The notes beneath the pieces were generated by a model that was given only the letters and a program-made list of their open reading frames with translations, searched no databases and was not told the DNA's origin. 64,000 nt of DNA, from assembly GCF_026072635.1 (NCBI RefSeq), contig NZ_AP023081.1, forward strand, positions 6,258,501 through 6,322,500, written 5' to 3'. The position numbers were made by a program, and so were the translations under genes. The stretch comes from Pseudomonas solani (GTDB taxonomy: Bacteria > Pseudomonadota > Gammaproteobacteria > Pseudomonadales > Pseudomonadaceae). Positions 18,041-25,996 of the stretch are shown here, one piece after another (the first letter of the stretch is position 1; every line of letters begins with the position of its first letter).

Positions 18041-18349
18041 AATGCCGCAGCATGTGAAAACGCTTCCCGTAGGATGGGTAGAGCCCCGCGAAACCCATCA
18101 CCTCGGCAGCATGGGTTTCGCTCCGCGCTACCCATCCTACGAAGCGGGCTGCCGCACCGAGGGAGCCAAGGCAACGCCATCGCCAGCACATCGCACCGGG
18201 CATTCGCCGCTTCGTATGGGGCCGGGAAACCCATCACCTCGGCCGCATAGGTTTCGCTCCGCTCTACCCATCCTACGAAGAGAGGTGACTCCCTCGCGGC
18301 CCTGTGGGAACGAATTCATTCGCGATGCCGCCCACACCGGAGCCCACCC
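18041..18349. repeat. REP-like repeats between gspG and gspH
   Basis: A 309-bp spacer without a gene inside an otherwise tightly packed operon. It holds two imperfect long palindromes of the GTAGGATGGGTAGAGC type (about 18070-18141 and 18222-18280, with right arms CTACCCATCCTACGAA) and a GTGGGAACGAATTCATTCGC unit at about 18304-18323. The same families recur at 8326, 30298, 30491 and 55980. They may stop or stabilise the mRNA between gspG and the minor pseudopilins. Confidence 0.8.
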
Positions 18350-18832
18350 ATGAACCGCGCGCGGGGCTTCACCCTGCTGGAGATCCTCGTGGTCATCCTG
18401 CTGATCGGCCTGGTGGCGGGATTGGCCGGCCTGGCCCAGGGCGACCACGGCGGCCAGCAGGCACGCCGCGAGGCCGAGCGCCTGCGCGTGCTGATCGCCC
18501 TGCTGCGCGAGGATGCGCTGCTCGCCCAGCGCCAGTTCGGCCTGCGCGTGGACGCCGACGGCTACGCCGTGCAGCGCCTGGAGCCCAACGGCCGCTGGGC
18601 CCCCGCTCCCGGTTACCGCCCGCAGCACCTGGCCGAGCCCCTGCGCTTGCGCATGGAAGCCGCCGAGGATGCCGCGCAGCTGGGCAATGCACCCGGGGGC
18701 AGCGCGCCGCAGTTGCTGGTGCTCTCCAGCGACGAGATCTCACCCTTCACCCTGTACCTGGAGCTGCGCGGCAAGCCGCTGCTGACCCTGGCCAGCGATG
18801 GCCTGGAAGAGGTGCGCATTGAAACGCTGTGA
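18350..18832 (+). CDS. gspH: Minor pseudopilin GspH
   Basis: A 160-residue prepilin-like protein: leader MNRARG, then FTLLEILVVILLIGLVAGLA with Glu+5, and a small beta-rich globular part (QFGLRVDADGYAVQRL, LVLSSDEISPFTLYLEL) typical of GspH/XcpU. It begins just after the repeat-rich spacer, so it may have its own promoter or depend on readthrough. Its 3' end overlaps the start of gspI. Confidence 0.9.
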   Translation: MNRARGFTLLEILVVILLIGLVAGLAGLAQGDHGGQQARREAERLRVLIALLREDALLAQRQFGLRVDADGYAVQRLEPNGRWAPAPGYRPQHLAEPLRLRMEAAEDAAQLGNAPGGSAPQLLVLSSDEISPFTLYLELRGKPLLTLASDGLEEVRIETL

Positions 18833-19187
18833 GGGCTTCACCCTGCTGGAGGTGATGGTCGCCCTGGCCATCTTCGCCACCCTCTCCGTGGCGCTGTACA
18901 GCGCCGCCGGGCATATCGCCGGCAACAACGCCGGGCTCACCGAGCGCAGCCTCGCCCAGTGGCTGGCGGACAACCGCCTCAATGAGCTGCGCGCGGGCAT
19001 GCGCGAGCCACAACGCGGCTACCGCCAGGAGCGCATCGCCTTCGCCGGCCGCCAATGGCTGCTGGGTACCGAGGTCAGCGCCGCCCCCGACCCGCGCCTG
19101 CTGGAGGTAAAGGTGGACGTGGCGGTGCCCAACGACCCACCGCTGACCCGCGCGCTGCTCAGCGGCTTCATCGAGGCGCCGCGATGA
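18819..19187 (+). CDS. gspI: Minor pseudopilin GspI
   Basis: A 122-residue minor pseudopilin. TTG 18819 gives a normal short leader (MKRCEG before FTLLEVMVALAIFATLS) and is preceded by GAAGAGG at good spacing; ATG 18798 would give an unusually long 13-residue leader. The globular part is small, as in GspI/XcpV, which seeds the pseudopilus tip with GspJ and GspK. It overlaps gspH by 14 bases and gspJ by four. Confidence 0.88.
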   Translation: MKRCEGFTLLEVMVALAIFATLSVALYSAAGHIAGNNAGLTERSLAQWLADNRLNELRAGMREPQRGYRQERIAFAGRQWLLGTEVSAAPDPRLLEVKVDVAVPNDPPLTRALLSGFIEAPR

Positions 19188-19765
19188 ACGAGCGCGGCTT
19201 CACCCTCCTGGAAGTGCTGATCGCCATCGCCCTGTTCGCCCTGCTCGGCCTGGCCAGTTACCAGTTGCTGGAGCGGGTGCTGCACAGCGAGCGGCGCATC
19301 CAGCAGCACGAGCAGCAGCTGCGCCAGTTGCAGCGCGCGCTGGACATCTTCCAGCGCGACCTGTGGCAGGCCCTCCCCGCCGCCCTGCCCGATGACCCGA
19401 GCCGACGCCAGGCGCTGATCGGCCGCGACCACCAGCTGCGGCTGATGCGCGGCGGCTGGGCCAACCCTTTGCAGCAGCGCCGCAGCGAGGTGATGTGGGT
19501 CGAGCACCGCTGGGAACAGGGCCAGTGGCTGCGGGCCTACCGGGGCGACGACGGCGCGGGGCACAGCCAGCGCCTGCTGGAAGGCGTGGAACTGACCCGG
19601 CTGCGCTACATCGATGACCGGGGTCAGCCCACGGACGCCTGGCCGGCAGGCGGCGGCCCGCTGAACCTGCCCCGGGCGCTGGAGATCGAGCTGGACGCGC
19701 CGGGCTACCCGGGGCTGCGCCGGGTCATCCTGCTGCCGGGCCTGAAGGTGCCGGACCATGAGTGA
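19184..19765 (+). CDS. gspJ: Minor pseudopilin GspJ
   Basis: A 193-residue prepilin-like protein with leader MNERG, then FTLLEVLIAIALFALLGLAS with Glu+5. The body matches GspJ/XcpW: a coiled N-terminal helix continuing into RALDIFQRDLWQALP, then a beta domain ending in VILLPGLKVPDHE. The ATG overlaps the gspI stop (ATGA), and the 3' end overlaps gspK by eight bases. Confidence 0.92.
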   Translation: MNERGFTLLEVLIAIALFALLGLASYQLLERVLHSERRIQQHEQQLRQLQRALDIFQRDLWQALPAALPDDPSRRQALIGRDHQLRLMRGGWANPLQQRRSEVMWVEHRWEQGQWLRAYRGDDGAGHSQRLLEGVELTRLRYIDDRGQPTDAWPAGGGPLNLPRALEIELDAPGYPGLRRVILLPGLKVPDHE

Positions 19766-20633
19766 ACGGCACCGCCAGGGCGGCGTGGCGCTGATCAGCG
19801 TGCTGCTGGTCACGGCGCTGGTCACCCTGATCATCAGCGACATGCTCGCCCGTCAGCGCCTGAGCCTGACCAGCAGCGCCAACCAGTTGCAGCAGCAACA
19901 GCTCTGGCAACTGGCCCTGAGCGGCGAGGCCTGGGCCCGCCAGCAGCTGCACGATGACCTCGCCACGCGCGAGGAGCCGCTGCGGGTGCACCTGGGCCAG
20001 GGTTGGGCCCGGAACGGCAACCTGTTCGACATCGATGGCGGGCAGATCCGCATCCGCATCGAAGACCTGGCCGGGCGTTTCGACCTCGACACCCAGCGCA
20101 GCACCAGCCGCCTGGCCCGTGCACGCTACCAGCGCCTGCTGGCCAACCTCGGCCTGCCCCACCACGACCCGGCGCTGCTGCCGCAACGGCCCGGCGCCGA
20201 CGGCAAGCCGCAGCCCTTCGCCGACAGCAGCGAACTGGCGCGCCTGGAGCAACTGGACGCAGCCGGCCTGCAACGCCTGCGCCCGCATGTCGCCACCTTC
20301 GGCGGCGTAGCGCTCAACCTCAACACCGCATCCGCCGAGGTGCTGGCCAGCCTCGAAGGCCTCGACCCGGCCATCGCCCGCACCCTGGTGCAGGCACGAC
20401 CGCCCCAGGGCTATGCCAGCGTGCAGGCCTTCATGGAGCAGCCGCTGCTGCACGGCCGCGAGGTGAGCAGCCGGGAGCTGGGCGTCGACAGCCGGCATTT
20501 CCGCGCCCACCTGCAGGTGCGCCTGGGCGAGCGGCAGCTGTACCTCGCCAGTGACCTGCGCCTGGAGCGCGATGGCCGTATCAACGTCCTGCGCCGGCAA
20601 CTGCTGGCGCCCGACCTTTCACACCCGGAGTAA
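19758..20633 (+). CDS. gspK: Minor pseudopilin GspK (tip protein)
   Basis: A 291-residue pseudopilin-like protein. The leader MSERHRQGG is followed by VALISVLLVTALVTLIISDM, lacking Glu+5, which is normal for GspK/XcpX, the tip subunit. The family's large helical domain is visible (DLAGRFDLDTQRSTSRLARA, LNLNTASAEVLASLEGLDPA, a helix-hairpin-helix-like stretch). It is followed five bases later by gspL. Confidence 0.93.
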   Translation: MSERHRQGGVALISVLLVTALVTLIISDMLARQRLSLTSSANQLQQQQLWQLALSGEAWARQQLHDDLATREEPLRVHLGQGWARNGNLFDIDGGQIRIRIEDLAGRFDLDTQRSTSRLARARYQRLLANLGLPHHDPALLPQRPGADGKPQPFADSSELARLEQLDAAGLQRLRPHVATFGGVALNLNTASAEVLASLEGLDPAIARTLVQARPPQGYASVQAFMEQPLLHGREVSSRELGVDSRHFRAHLQVRLGERQLYLASDLRLERDGRINVLRRQLLAPDLSHPE

Positions 20634-20638
20634 CCCCC

Positions 20639-21717
20639 GTGCACGCCTGGCTCCACCTCGCCACTCCCCATGACGACAGCCCCCTGACCTGGTGGCTGGA
20701 CGCCCACGCCCCCGAACAGGGCGACCTCCACCAGGCGGCCACGGCGCTGGCCGGCCAGCGGCTGACCCTGCTGCTGCCCGCCGAAGCCGCCAGCACCCAT
20801 GAAGTGGAGGTGCCGGCCCGCAGCGGCCGCTGGCTGCGCCAGGCGCTGCGCTCCGCCCTGGAGGAGCGCCTGCTGGATGACATCGACAACCTGCACCTGG
20901 CCCGGGCCCCCCTGCTGGACGGGCGCCGCTGCCGGGTGATCGCACTGGACCGTGCCTGGCTGCAGGGGTGCCTGGCCCGGCTCGCCCAGCACGGCCTGGT
21001 GCCCAGCCGCATCCACCTCGATGCCGACTGCCTGCCAGCGGGCGAGCCCTGCGCCCTGTACTGTGCGGGCCGCTGGTTGCTGGGCGGCGGAGCAGGCCAG
21101 TGTGCGGCGCTGCCCGACGCGCAATGGGACGCCCTCGCGGAGCTGCTGCCGGAAGGGCTCATACGCCGCGAGGAGTCCCCCTGGCCGCTGCTGGTGGAAG
21201 GCGCGCAACGGGCCATCGACCTGCGCCAGGGCGAATTCGCCCAACGGAACGGCAAGCGCGTGCCCGTCGGCGCCCTGGCGCTGGTCGCCGTTCTCGCCGG
21301 GGGGCCCAGCTGGCCCAGGACCTGCTGCATCGCCACTGGCTGGAACAGGGCAGCGCCACGCTGCAACAGGCCAACCTCGACGAGTGGCAGCGGCGTTTCC
21401 CGGAGGAGCGTCGGGTGGTCGACCTGGGCCGCCAGGTGCAGGCGCGGCTGGTTGCGGCGCAGCGCCCAGCCCAGGGCCTGGCCAACGGCCTGGAAAGCCT
21501 GGCCAATAGCTGGAGTGCAGGTGGCGGCAGCCTGGCCCGGGTGCAGCGCCTCGACTACCAGGCCGGCGAAGGCTGGACCTTGCGCGTGGAGGCCGGCTCC
21601 TTCGCCGATATCGAACGCCTGCGCGAAGGCCTCGCCAGCCAGGGGCTGGAGGTGCAGGCCGACTCCAGCGTGCGCAGCGCCCAGGGCGTGAGCACGCGCC
21701 TGCGCATCGCCGAATGA
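20639..21717 (+). pseudogene. gspL: gspL, interrupted by a single-base frameshift
   Basis: GspL recruits the GspE ATPase to the membrane. Reading from GTG 20639, the first about 220 residues give the actin-like cytoplasmic domain and the start of the membrane helix (PVGALALVAVLAGG). The frame is then lost at a run of six G (21299-21304). The following frame resumes at once with AQLAQDLLHRHWLEQG and the periplasmic ferredoxin-like domain (FADIERLREGLASQGLEVQA), ending at 21717. One extra G would restore a normal protein of about 359 residues. This is either a real mutation in a homopolymer or a sequencing error. The surrounding operon is intact, which favours error or a very recent event. Confidence 0.85.
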
Positions 21718-21757
21718 ACCCCGCAACCGGTACCCTCCAAACCAAGGAACCCCGCTG

Positions 21758-22222
21758 ATGAACCCGCTCTCCTCCCTGCAAAACCGCTGGCGCCAGCTGC
21801 CCGCCCGTGAGCGTCGGGCACTGCTCCTGCTGGGCCTGTTCCTCGGCCCGGTGCTGGCCTGGATGCTGCTGTTGCAGCCCCAGCGCCAGGCCCTGCACCA
21901 GGCTGAACAGGACTACCAGCAGGCCCTGGCCCTGCAGGCCGACCTGGCGCGCCTGCCAGCTGCGCGCCCGCAAGCGACGCTGACCGCCGAAGCCCTCCCC
22001 GGCCTGCTGGCACGCACCAGCGCCGAGGCACGGCTGAACATCGAGCGCATGGACCATGAAGGCGCCGGGCGCATCAACCTCGGCCTGGAGGGGGCGCTGG
22101 ATGACCTGATCGGCTGGCTGCGGCAGTTGCAGCAAGCCGGCGCCCGGGTCGCCAGCCTGGGGCTGGAGGTCAGCCCCGACGGCCAGGCGCGGGCGCGGTT
22201 GCAGGTGGAGGCTGGGGCCTAG
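21758..22222 (+). CDS. gspM: Type II secretion protein GspM
   Basis: A 154-residue inner-membrane protein: one membrane helix near the N-terminus (ALLLLGLFLGPVLAWMLLL), a coiled periplasmic stretch rich in Gln/Ala, and a small ferredoxin-like domain ending ...ARARLQVEAGA. It pairs with GspL in the assembly platform. It is the last gene of the operon; no gspN or prepilin peptidase follows, and the next gene is convergent, six bases away. Confidence 0.9.
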   Translation: MNPLSSLQNRWRQLPARERRALLLLGLFLGPVLAWMLLLQPQRQALHQAEQDYQQALALQADLARLPAARPQATLTAEALPGLLARTSAEARLNIERMDHEGAGRINLGLEGALDDLIGWLRQLQQAGARVASLGLEVSPDGQARARLQVEAGA

Positions 22223-22228
22223 CGCGCC

Positions 22229-23668
22229 TCAGGCCTGGCGGCCCACCCAGATCGGTGGCCGGCGGCTGGCCCAGGGCAATGCGCGTTCCAGTTGCCCGGC
22301 GAGGCGCAGCAGCAGGTCTTCGCGGCCGCAGTCGGCGCTGAACTGCAGGCCGATGGGCAGCCCGCTGGCCGCGTCCTGGGCCAGGGGCACGGACATGGAG
22401 GGGGCACCGGTGACGTTGGCCAGGGCGGTGAAGGGCGATTGCCGGAACACCCGCTGCATCCAGCCGCGGCCGTCCAGCGTCTCCTGGCCCCGGTTGTATT
22501 CGCCGATGGGCGGCGCCAGGTGCGGCAGGATCGGGCTCAGCAGCAGGTCGAAGCGGGTGAAGAATTCGCCCATGCGCCGGGCTACGGTGTTGCGCATGTG
22601 CATGGCACCGAGCAGGTCGATGGCGCTGAGGCCGCGGCCCAGCTCATAGAGGGCCAGGCTGGCCGGCTCCAGGGTGCTGGCGTCGATGGGCCGGCCGGTC
22701 TGCGCTGCCAGGGCGTCGATCCAGTCGGCGGTGTTGGCGGCCCAGAAGCGCGCATTGAGTTCGACGAAGGCCTCCCAGCTCAAACCGATATCCGGCTGCA
22801 CTGCCTCGACCCGGTGCCCCATTTCCTGCAGCTGCCGGGCGAGCCCTTCCGTCGCCTGGACGATGGACGCCGCGCTGCGTCCCCCATCGAGCGGGTGCAG
22901 CAGCAGCCCGATCTTCAGCGGGCCAGGTTCGCGCCCCACTTCCTCCAGGTAGGGCCGCACGGGCGCGGGGATGCGATACGGGTCGCCGGTGGCGTGGCCC
23001 TGGATGGCATCCAGCAGCGCGGCGCTGTCGCGCACCGAGCGGCTGAGCACGCCCTGCACTGCCAGCCCGCTCCATACCTCGTCCAGTGCCGGGCCGATGG
23101 ACACCCGCCCGCGGCTGGGCTTGAGGCCGAACAGGCCGGTGACCGACGCCGGCACGCGGATCGAACCGCCGCCATCGGTGGCATGGGCCACCGGCACCAG
23201 GCCGGCCGCCACGGCAGCGGCGGCGCCACCGCTGGAGCCGCCGGCACCGTGCTGCGGGTTCCAGGGGTTGCGGGTGGGGCCGTTGGCCAGGGATTCGGTG
23301 GCGGTGCTGGCGGCCAGCTCCGGCACCGTGGTGCGGCCCAGGGTCACCAGGCCGGCCTGGCGGAAGCGCTGCATCAGGTTGGAATCAGCCGGGCTCACCA
23401 GCCCCTCGGCCAGGCGGCTGCCCAGCTCGTTGCGGCGCCCGGCCATGGCCACGCCCACGTCCTTGATCAGGAACGGCACGCCGTGCAGCGGCCCGGCGGC
23501 AGGTGCCGGCTCGTCGTCCCAGTGCTCGACCAGCGCGTTGATCGCGGGGTTGAGCGCCGCGAAAGCCGCCAACGCGGCGTCCCTGACCTCGGCGGCGGTC
23601 ACCTCGCGGCGGGCGATGAGCGCGGCCAGGCCGAGTGCATCCTGAGCGGCGTATTCAGACAGATTCAT
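22229..23668 (-). CDS. Amidase-signature family hydrolase
   Basis: A 479-residue enzyme of the amidase-signature family, which hydrolyses carboxamides through a Ser-cisSer-Lys triad. All three are visible: Lys69 (PFLIKDVGV), the glycine/serine loop GAGGSSGGAAAAVAAG (Ser145/146) and the nucleophile Ser169 (ATDGGGSIRVPAS). The substrate is not predictable; it lacks the features of the GatA tRNA amidotransferase context. ATG 23668 follows GGAGAG; a GTG 18 bases upstream is less likely. It is divergent from a TetR gene across a 119-bp region full of GATAC/GTATC boxes, so that regulator very probably controls it. Confidence 0.9.
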   Translation of the reverse strand: MNLSEYAAQDALGLAALIARREVTAAEVRDAALAAFAALNPAINALVEHWDDEPAPAAGPLHGVPFLIKDVGVAMAGRRNELGSRLAEGLVSPADSNLMQRFRQAGLVTLGRTTVPELAASTATESLANGPTRNPWNPQHGAGGSSGGAAAAVAAGLVPVAHATDGGGSIRVPASVTGLFGLKPSRGRVSIGPALDEVWSGLAVQGVLSRSVRDSAALLDAIQGHATGDPYRIPAPVRPYLEEVGREPGPLKIGLLLHPLDGGRSAASIVQATEGLARQLQEMGHRVEAVQPDIGLSWEAFVELNARFWAANTADWIDALAAQTGRPIDASTLEPASLALYELGRGLSAIDLLGAMHMRNTVARRMGEFFTRFDLLLSPILPHLAPPIGEYNRGQETLDGRGWMQRVFRQSPFTALANVTGAPSMSVPLAQDAASGLPIGLQFSADCGREDLLLRLAGQLERALPWASRRPPIWVGRQA

Positions 23669-23701
23669 GGGGCTCTCCAGGTTCACCTGCCAGCTGAAGC
23701 A

Positions 23702-23766
23702 GGTATGATTGATACCATTCAGTATCGAACGATACTGTTCGGTATACAGTGATACTCATCAGTATC
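23702..23766. promoter_or_regulatory. Phased GATAC-N6-GTATC operator array
   Basis: Three near-identical boxes start at 23711, 23731 and 23751, exactly 20 bp apart: GATACCATTCAGTATC, GATACTGTTCGGTATA and GATACTCATCAGTATC. Overlapping them are AGTATCGAACGATACT (23721-23736) and GGTATGATTGATACC (23702-23716). They lie between divergent amidase and TetR genes, as expected for TetR-dimer operators on one face of the helix. Confidence 0.8.
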
Positions 23767-23787
23767 GTCCGTCAAGCGGAGAACGCC

Positions 23788-24360
23788 ATGCGACCCGAGC
23801 GCGTCATGCGCCTGCCCCCTCGCGAACGCATCATCGATGCCGCGCAGGAGCTGTTTTTCAACGAGGGGATCACCCGCGTCACGGTGGACGCCATCGCGGC
23901 CAAGGCCGAGTCCACCAAGATGACCCTGTACCGTCACTTCGAATCCAAGGATGCCCTGGTGCTGGAGTGGATCCGCCTGCACATCGAGCAGTACCGCGAC
24001 ATCTTCGAGCGCCTGGCGCAGGCCCACACCGGCGACGCCCGGGCGCAGCTGCTAGGCTTCGCCCAGTTCATCGCCGACGATCTGTCGACCTCCTCCTACC
24101 GGGGCTGCTCGTTCACCAACGTGATCGCCGAGATCCCCGACGACCAGCACCCTGCGCGTGTGCTGATCGAGGCGCACAAGCAGGCGCAGTTCCGCCGCCT
24201 CGCCGCGCTCTGCGAAGAGGCCGGCCTGGCCGATGCGCAGGAGGTCGCCGAGGAGCTGACCTACCTGATGGAGGGCGCGCAGATCGTCTCGCAGAACAAG
24301 GGCATCGAGCGGGTCGGCGAGAAGCTCCTGCGCATGGTGAGGAAGAAGATCGGCGCCTGA
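23788..24360 (+). CDS. TetR-family repressor
   Basis: A 190-residue TetR-type regulator. The N-terminal helix-turn-helix is clear (RERIIDAAQELFFNEGITRV, VDAIAAKAESTKMTLYRHFE), followed by a helical ligand-binding domain with YRGCSFTNVIAEIPD, a form common in TetR_C-type regulators of catabolic genes. ATG 23788 has GCGGAGA upstream; an upstream GTG (23749) would fall inside the operator array. It probably represses itself and the divergent amidase, and perhaps the SRPBCC gene 40 bp downstream. Confidence 0.9.
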   Translation: MRPERVMRLPPRERIIDAAQELFFNEGITRVTVDAIAAKAESTKMTLYRHFESKDALVLEWIRLHIEQYRDIFERLAQAHTGDARAQLLGFAQFIADDLSTSSYRGCSFTNVIAEIPDDQHPARVLIEAHKQAQFRRLAALCEEAGLADAQEVAEELTYLMEGAQIVSQNKGIERVGEKLLRMVRKKIGA

Positions 24361-24400
24361 GGCGGTCCAACACAGCAATCCATGGCCCAGGAGCCACCCG

Positions 24401-24844
24401 ATGACCGAAGCGGCCCCCACCACCATCAGCGTCATTCGGCGCTTCCGCCAGAGCGCCGAGCAGGTGTTCGACGCCTGGCTCGACCCGGCGATCGCCTCGC
24501 GCTTCCTGTTCGCCACGGCGGACGGCGAGATGCGCGTGGTGGACATCGACGCCCGGGTCGAAGGCAGCTACTGCATCATCGAGCGACGCGGCGAGGAGGA
24601 TGCCGAGCACCTGGGCGAGTACCTGGAGATCGAGCGGCCGACGCGCCTGGTGTTCACCTTCGGCATCGACCGCGACGACCCTTCACGCGACCGCATCAGC
24701 CTCAGCTTCACCCCCCTGGGCGAGGGCTGCGAACTGCTGCTGGAGCATGAGATGCGCCCGGCCTGGGCCCACTACGCCACCGCCACCCGCGACGGCTGGA
24801 ACATGATCCTCGGCCATCTTGCCCGCGCCCTCGACACCCCCTGA
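24401..24844 (+). CDS. SRPBCC / AHSA1-like domain protein
   Basis: A 147-residue single-domain protein of the START-like SRPBCC superfamily (Aha1-C type): VIRRFRQSAEQVFDAWLDPA at the N-terminus, EGSYCIIERRG, HLGEYLEIERPTRLVFTF, and a C-terminal helix DGWNMILGHLARALD. Such proteins bind hydrophobic ligands, but bacterial members have no fixed function. It lies 40 bp after the TetR gene on the same strand, so likely co-transcribed. Confidence 0.85.
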   Translation: MTEAAPTTISVIRRFRQSAEQVFDAWLDPAIASRFLFATADGEMRVVDIDARVEGSYCIIERRGEEDAEHLGEYLEIERPTRLVFTFGIDRDDPSRDRISLSFTPLGEGCELLLEHEMRPAWAHYATATRDGWNMILGHLARALDTP

Positions 24845-24856
24845 CGCGGCACCACC

Positions 24857-25996
24857 TCAGCCGGGGTAGAGCACCTCCTCGGCCTCGGTGGGCAGCGGCA
24901 CTTCCCATTTGAACAGCATCCGCGCGATGTCCTGGTTGCGCAGGCTGCTGTCGCGCCGGGTGTTGCGCCGGCGGATCTCCGCTTCGCTGGCCTCCAGGTA
25001 CACCAGTTGCACGCGGGCGTCGTAGGCGTAGAGCAGGTCGAGGGTCTTCTTGCGCATCTGCGCCGACAGGTGCGTGGCGTTCCACACGAAGGGCTGGCGC
25101 GAACGCAGCAGTGCCTTGGCCTGGTCGATGGCGAAGTGCGCAGCGGCCCCCTCGTTCTGGCCATGGCGCAGGCCCAGCGCCTCGCGCGCGTCGTCGAAGG
25201 AGATCACCGGCAGCTCGGGCTGGTGCTTCGCCTGCCAGGAGTTCTTGCCGCTGGCCGGCAGCCCGGACAGCACGATCACCTGGGAGCCCTCCACCTCGCG
25301 GTGCAGGGGATAGTCCGGCAGCACCCGCGCGCCACGGAAGTAGCGCACCCGCGTGTAGTCGTCGACGAAGGCCTTGGGCCCGCGCAGGCAGCCCTCCTCC
25401 TCAGCCAGTTGCTCCACCAGCTCGATGTCGTCCAGCAGCGCCTGCTTGCCGTGGAAGTGACGGCCCTGCATATCGGCCCGCGCCACGGCGCAGAGCATCC
25501 ACACCGGCAGCTCCCAGGACAGCTTGTGCAGGATGAATTCCGCCGAACGCCCGCTCTTGTCCCCCGCCAGGGCGAAGAACGGCAGCTGGTGCACGGCGAT
25601 GATCCGGCAGATGCGCTCGCGCAAGGCGAAGGGCACGCCGGCGCGCCACAGCAGGATGCGCACGTCGATGGCGCCGCGCCGGGAATGGCCGGGCTGGCCG
25701 ATCTTGCCGGTGATGTCGTCGATCACCGTGGTCGCCGGCTTGGCGATGTCGTGCAGCAGCGCGGCGATGAACAGCACGAAGCGCTCGTCGGCGTCCGCCG
25801 TGGCGTAGGCGCCCTGCCCCAGCAGCGCCTCCACCACCATTTGCGTGTGGGTCCAGACATCGCCTTCGGCGTGGTAGACCGGGTCTTGCGGGGTGCTGGC
25901 CAGCTCGCCCAGCGCCGGGATCAGCGCCAGGCAGGCGGCGAAGTCCGCTGCGCCGCCGGGGGCGGGCACCAGGGCCCGCAGGTGTTCCATGTTCAT
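24857..25996 (-). CDS. HD-Pnk: RNA 2',3'-phosphoesterase / 5'-OH polynucleotide kinase
   Basis: A 379-residue end-healing enzyme. The N-terminal HD phosphohydrolase domain has metal-binding residues in LLHDIAKP (about 81-88), GHSRRG (His104) and VHQLP (His136). The C-terminal P-loop kinase has GLPASGKNSW (245-254), SFDDAR (266-271), WNATHL and the arginine-rich lid IRRRNTRR (341-348). HD then Pnk is the arrangement of the Runella-type HD-Pnk, which removes 2',3'-cyclic or 3'-phosphates and phosphorylates 5'-OH ends. ATG 25996 follows AAGGACG and overlaps the stop of the RNA ligase gene (ATGA), so the two are translationally coupled. Function is inferred from domain order and pairing. Confidence 0.85.
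   Translation of the reverse strand: MNMEHLRALVPAPGGAADFAACLALIPALGELASTPQDPVYHAEGDVWTHTQMVVEALLGQGAYATADADERFVLFIAALLHDIAKPATTVIDDITGKIGQPGHSRRGAIDVRILLWRAGVPFALRERICRIIAVHQLPFFALAGDKSGRSAEFILHKLSWELPVWMLCAVARADMQGRHFHGKQALLDDIELVEQLAEEEGCLRGPKAFVDDYTRVRYFRGARVLPDYPLHREVEGSQVIVLSGLPASGKNSWQAKHQPELPVISFDDAREALGLRHGQNEGAAAHFAIDQAKALLRSRQPFVWNATHLSAQMRKKTLDLLYAYDARVQLVYLEASEAEIRRRNTRRDSSLRNQDIARMLFKWEVPLPTEAEEVLYPG

Noticed and set aside
21299..21304. Programmed -1 frameshifting in gspL
   Set aside because: The G run does not form a proper X-XXY-YYZ slippery site with the preceding base and no stimulatory hairpin was evident; an indel or sequencing error is simpler.
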